From: Oceanobacillus halotolerans
Lineage (GTDB): Bacteria > Bacillota > Bacilli > Bacillales > Amphibacillaceae
Length of the DNA: 64,000 bases
Assembly: GCF_010993955.1 (NCBI RefSeq)
Contig: NZ_WIXL01000008.1
Coordinates: 1 to 64,000, forward strand
Direction: 5' to 3'
Below the pieces are notes generated by a model, which was given only the letters and a program-made list of their open reading frames with translations, made no database searches and was not told where the DNA came from. Position 1 is the stretch's first letter, and the number at the start of each line of letters is the position of its first letter. Positions 62,144 to 64,000 of the stretch are shown here, piece after piece. The translations under genes were made by a program, and so were the position numbers.

Positions 62144-64000
62144 ATGAGTAAAACACGAATATATGAATATGCAAAAGAAAAGAATACATCAAGTAAAAAT
62201 GTGATTGAACATCTAAAAAGTATTGGGGTAGAAGTGTCCAATCATATGTCAACAATAACGGAAGATACTAAAGCAAAATTAGATAAGCAATTCGCACAAA
62301 AACAAGAGACTTCTACTAAACCAGATTCTACTAATAAAGCGGACAAATCGAAAAATGAAGATAAACAGCAAAACCGTAAACAAACAAAGCCAAATCAATC
62401 TAACCAAGATTCAAAAAAGCATTCAAATAAAAGGAAACAAAAACCTAATCGGAAACAAGATAAACATAAAAATAAGCATCAAAAGAATGGAAAAGGAAAA
62501 GCTAATAATCCATCAGGAAATCAACAGCAGCCAAAGAAACAAAATACCCCGAACAAAATCACGTATAGCGAAACATTAAATGTAAGTGATTTAGCGGAAA
62601 AACTGCATAAAGAGCCGTCTGAAATTATTAAAAAGCTTATGTTTTTGGGTGTAATGGCCACAAAAAATCAAGATTTAGATGATGATGCTGTTGAACTAAT
62701 CTGTTCTGAATATGGAGTCGAAGTTGAAAAAGAAATTATTTTAGATGAAACAGATTTTGATAAATATCGTGAAGAAGATAAAGAAGAAGATCTTGACGAG
62801 CGTCCTTCTGTTGTAACGATCATGGGCCATGTTGACCATGGTAAAACTACACTATTGGATGCAATACGCCATACGAAGGTTACAGAAGGTGAAGCTGGTG
62901 GAATTACCCAACATATTGGTGCATACCAAGTAGAAAGTGGCAATAAAAAAGTAACGTTTTTAGATACACCAGGTCATGCCGCTTTCACAAGCATGCGTTC
63001 TCGTGGAGCACAAGTAACTGATATTGCGATCTTAGTAGTAGCTGCTGATGATGGTGTGATGCCACAAACAATTGAAGCAATTAACCATGCTAAAGCTGCT
63101 GAGGTACCGATTATTGTTGCTGTCAATAAAATTGATAAAGAAGGTGCAAACCCTGACCGAGTAATGCAAGAACTGACGGAGTATGAATTGATACCGGAAG
63201 ATTGGGGTGGCGACACAATCTTTGTACCTCTTTCTGCTCTACAAGGTGAAGGTATAGATGATTTACTGGAAATGATTTTACTTGTAGCAGAAGTAGAGGA
63301 GCTAAAAGCGAACCCAAATAAAAATGCATTTGGTAGTGTAATTGATGCACAATTAGATAAGGGAAAAGGTTCTGTTGCCACATTACTTGTTCAAGAAGGA
63401 ACATTACGTGTTGGCGATTCACTCGTTGTAGGGAACACATTTGGTCGTGTTCGTGCAATGGTGAATGAACTAGGGCAACGCTTAGAGGAAGCAGGGCCTT
63501 CAACACCTGTCGAAATAACTGGCTTAAATGATGTTCCACAAGCAGGGGATCAGTTCCTAGTATTCTCCGATGAGAAAAAATCACGTCAAATTGGCGAAGC
63601 ACGTCAACAAAAGCACATTCAAGAAACACGAACTGAGCAAACAAAAGTTAGTTTAGATGATCTATTTGAGCAAATAAAACAAGGTGAAATGAAGGATATC
63701 AACATCATTATTAAGGCAGATGTTCAAGGATCTGCGGAAGCCTTAGCAACTTCTTTACAAAAAATTGATGTGGAAGGTGTCAAAATAAATATTATCCACA
63801 CTGGTGTTGGTGCAATTTCAGAATCTGACATTATCTTAGCATCTGCATCCAATGCAATTGTTATTGGTTTCAATGTTCGGCCAGATGCCAATGCAAAAAA
63901 AGCAGCAGAAACAGAAAAAGTAGATATTCGCTTGCACCGTGTCATTTATAAAGTGATGGAAGAAATTGAATCAGCAATGAAAGGGATGCTTGACCCAGAA
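62144..64000 (+). CDS. infB: Translation initiation factor IF-2 (partial, runs off the right edge)
   Basis: The first 619 codons, open at the window end. ATG 62144 follows CGGGGGTGA. N-terminal domain 1 begins [14 protein letters not shown], then a long Lys/Asn/Gln-rich linker (about 50-140). The G domain has [30 protein letters not shown] and NKIDK, followed by domain II. IF-2 brings initiator tRNA to the ribosome. Bacillus IF-2 is about 700-720 residues, so roughly 100 residues are missing on the right. Confidence 0.98.
   Translation, partial: MSKTRIYEYAKEKNTSSKNVIEHLKSIGVEVSNHMSTITEDTKAKLDKQFAQKQETSTKPDSTNKADKSKNEDKQQNRKQTKPNQSNQDSKKHSNKRKQKPNRKQDKHKNKHQKNGKGKANNPSGNQQQPKKQNTPNKITYSETLNVSDLAEKLHKEPSEIIKKLMFLGVMATKNQDLDDDAVELICSEYGVEVEKEIILDETDFDKYREEDKEEDLDERPSVVTIMGHVDHGKTTLLDAIRHTKVTEGEAGGITQHIGAYQVESGNKKVTFLDTPGHAAFTSMRSRGAQVTDIAILVVAADDGVMPQTIEAINHAKAAEVPIIVAVNKIDKEGANPDRVMQELTEYELIPEDWGGDTIFVPLSALQGEGIDDLLEMILLVAEVEELKANPNKNAFGSVIDAQLDKGKGSVATLLVQEGTLRVGDSLVVGNTFGRVRAMVNELGQRLEEAGPSTPVEITGLNDVPQAGDQFLVFSDEKKSRQIGEARQQKHIQETRTEQTKVSLDDLFEQIKQGEMKDINIIIKADVQGSAEALATSLQKIDVEGVKINIIHTGVGAISESDIILASASNAIVIGFNVRPDANAKKAAETEKVDIRLHRVIYKVMEEIESAMKGMLDPE

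Noticed and set aside
62974-63644. Long minus-strand frames opposite infB
   Set aside because: They mirror the codon structure of a highly conserved gene and have no homology or RBS; the same applies to frames opposite sucD, topA and fliH.
1-64000. CRISPR array, prophage, transposase, tRNA or rRNA genes
   Set aside because: I looked for evenly spaced repeats, phage modules, DDE/tyrosine transposases and tRNA-like folds and saw none. The only tyrosine recombinase, at 13916, is chromosomal XerC in its usual operon.

Overview
The window is a low-G+C, Gram-positive chromosome segment. It has strong Shine-Dalgarno sites, many TTG and GTG starts, and a gene order almost identical to the Bacillus subtilis rpsP-to-infB region. 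Every gene I can support is on the + strand. The full fla/che operon, CodY, ClpQ/HslV with an N-terminal serine, RbgA and RnpM point to the family Bacillaceae. The AT-rich genome and its families of short intergenic repeats suggest a relative of Oceanobacillus, Virgibacillus or Gracilibacillus; that genus-level guess is inference.

Layout. 1-9.5 kb: rpsP, khpA, ylqD, rimM, trmD, rplS, lepB, rbgA, rnhB, the flagellar-export paralogues ylqG/ylqH, then sucCD. 9.7-17.6 kb: dprA, topA, then xerC-hslV-hslU-codY. 18.0-46.3 kb: one long fla/che operon from flgB to sigD, carrying the basal body, hook, type III export apparatus, C-ring switch, FlhF/FlhG and the chemotaxis proteins, followed after a repeat block by an unrecognised small gene and a swrB-like gene. 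46.5-57.8 kb: rpsB, tsf, pyrH, frr, uppS, cdsA, rseP, polC. 58.8-64.0 kb: an RsbR-like stressosome gene, then rimP-nusA-rnpM-rplGA(ylxQ)-infB; infB runs off the right edge.

The genes make coherent blocks: ribosome and tRNA maturation, TCA cycle, DNA uptake and topology, proteolysis and nutrient sensing, motility, then translation, envelope lipid synthesis and replication. Relative to B. subtilis, three genes are missing from their usual slots: trmFO (between topA and xerC), dxr (between cdsA and rseP) and proS (between rseP and polC).

The most unusual content is intergenic. Several gaps hold copies of a long palindromic repeat that itself contains other short repeats. Around 58 kb three levels are nested, and a clean uninterrupted copy of the middle element at 45.2 kb shows exactly where the innermost 76-bp element entered. 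A separate 228-bp element with inverted ends lies between the lepB promoter and lepB. Two leaders are also of interest: swrD, whose only Shine-Dalgarno site is separated from its start codon by a perfect hairpin, and rseP, whose Shine-Dalgarno site can pair with an upstream anti-SD. No CRISPR array, prophage, transposase, tRNA or rRNA gene was seen.
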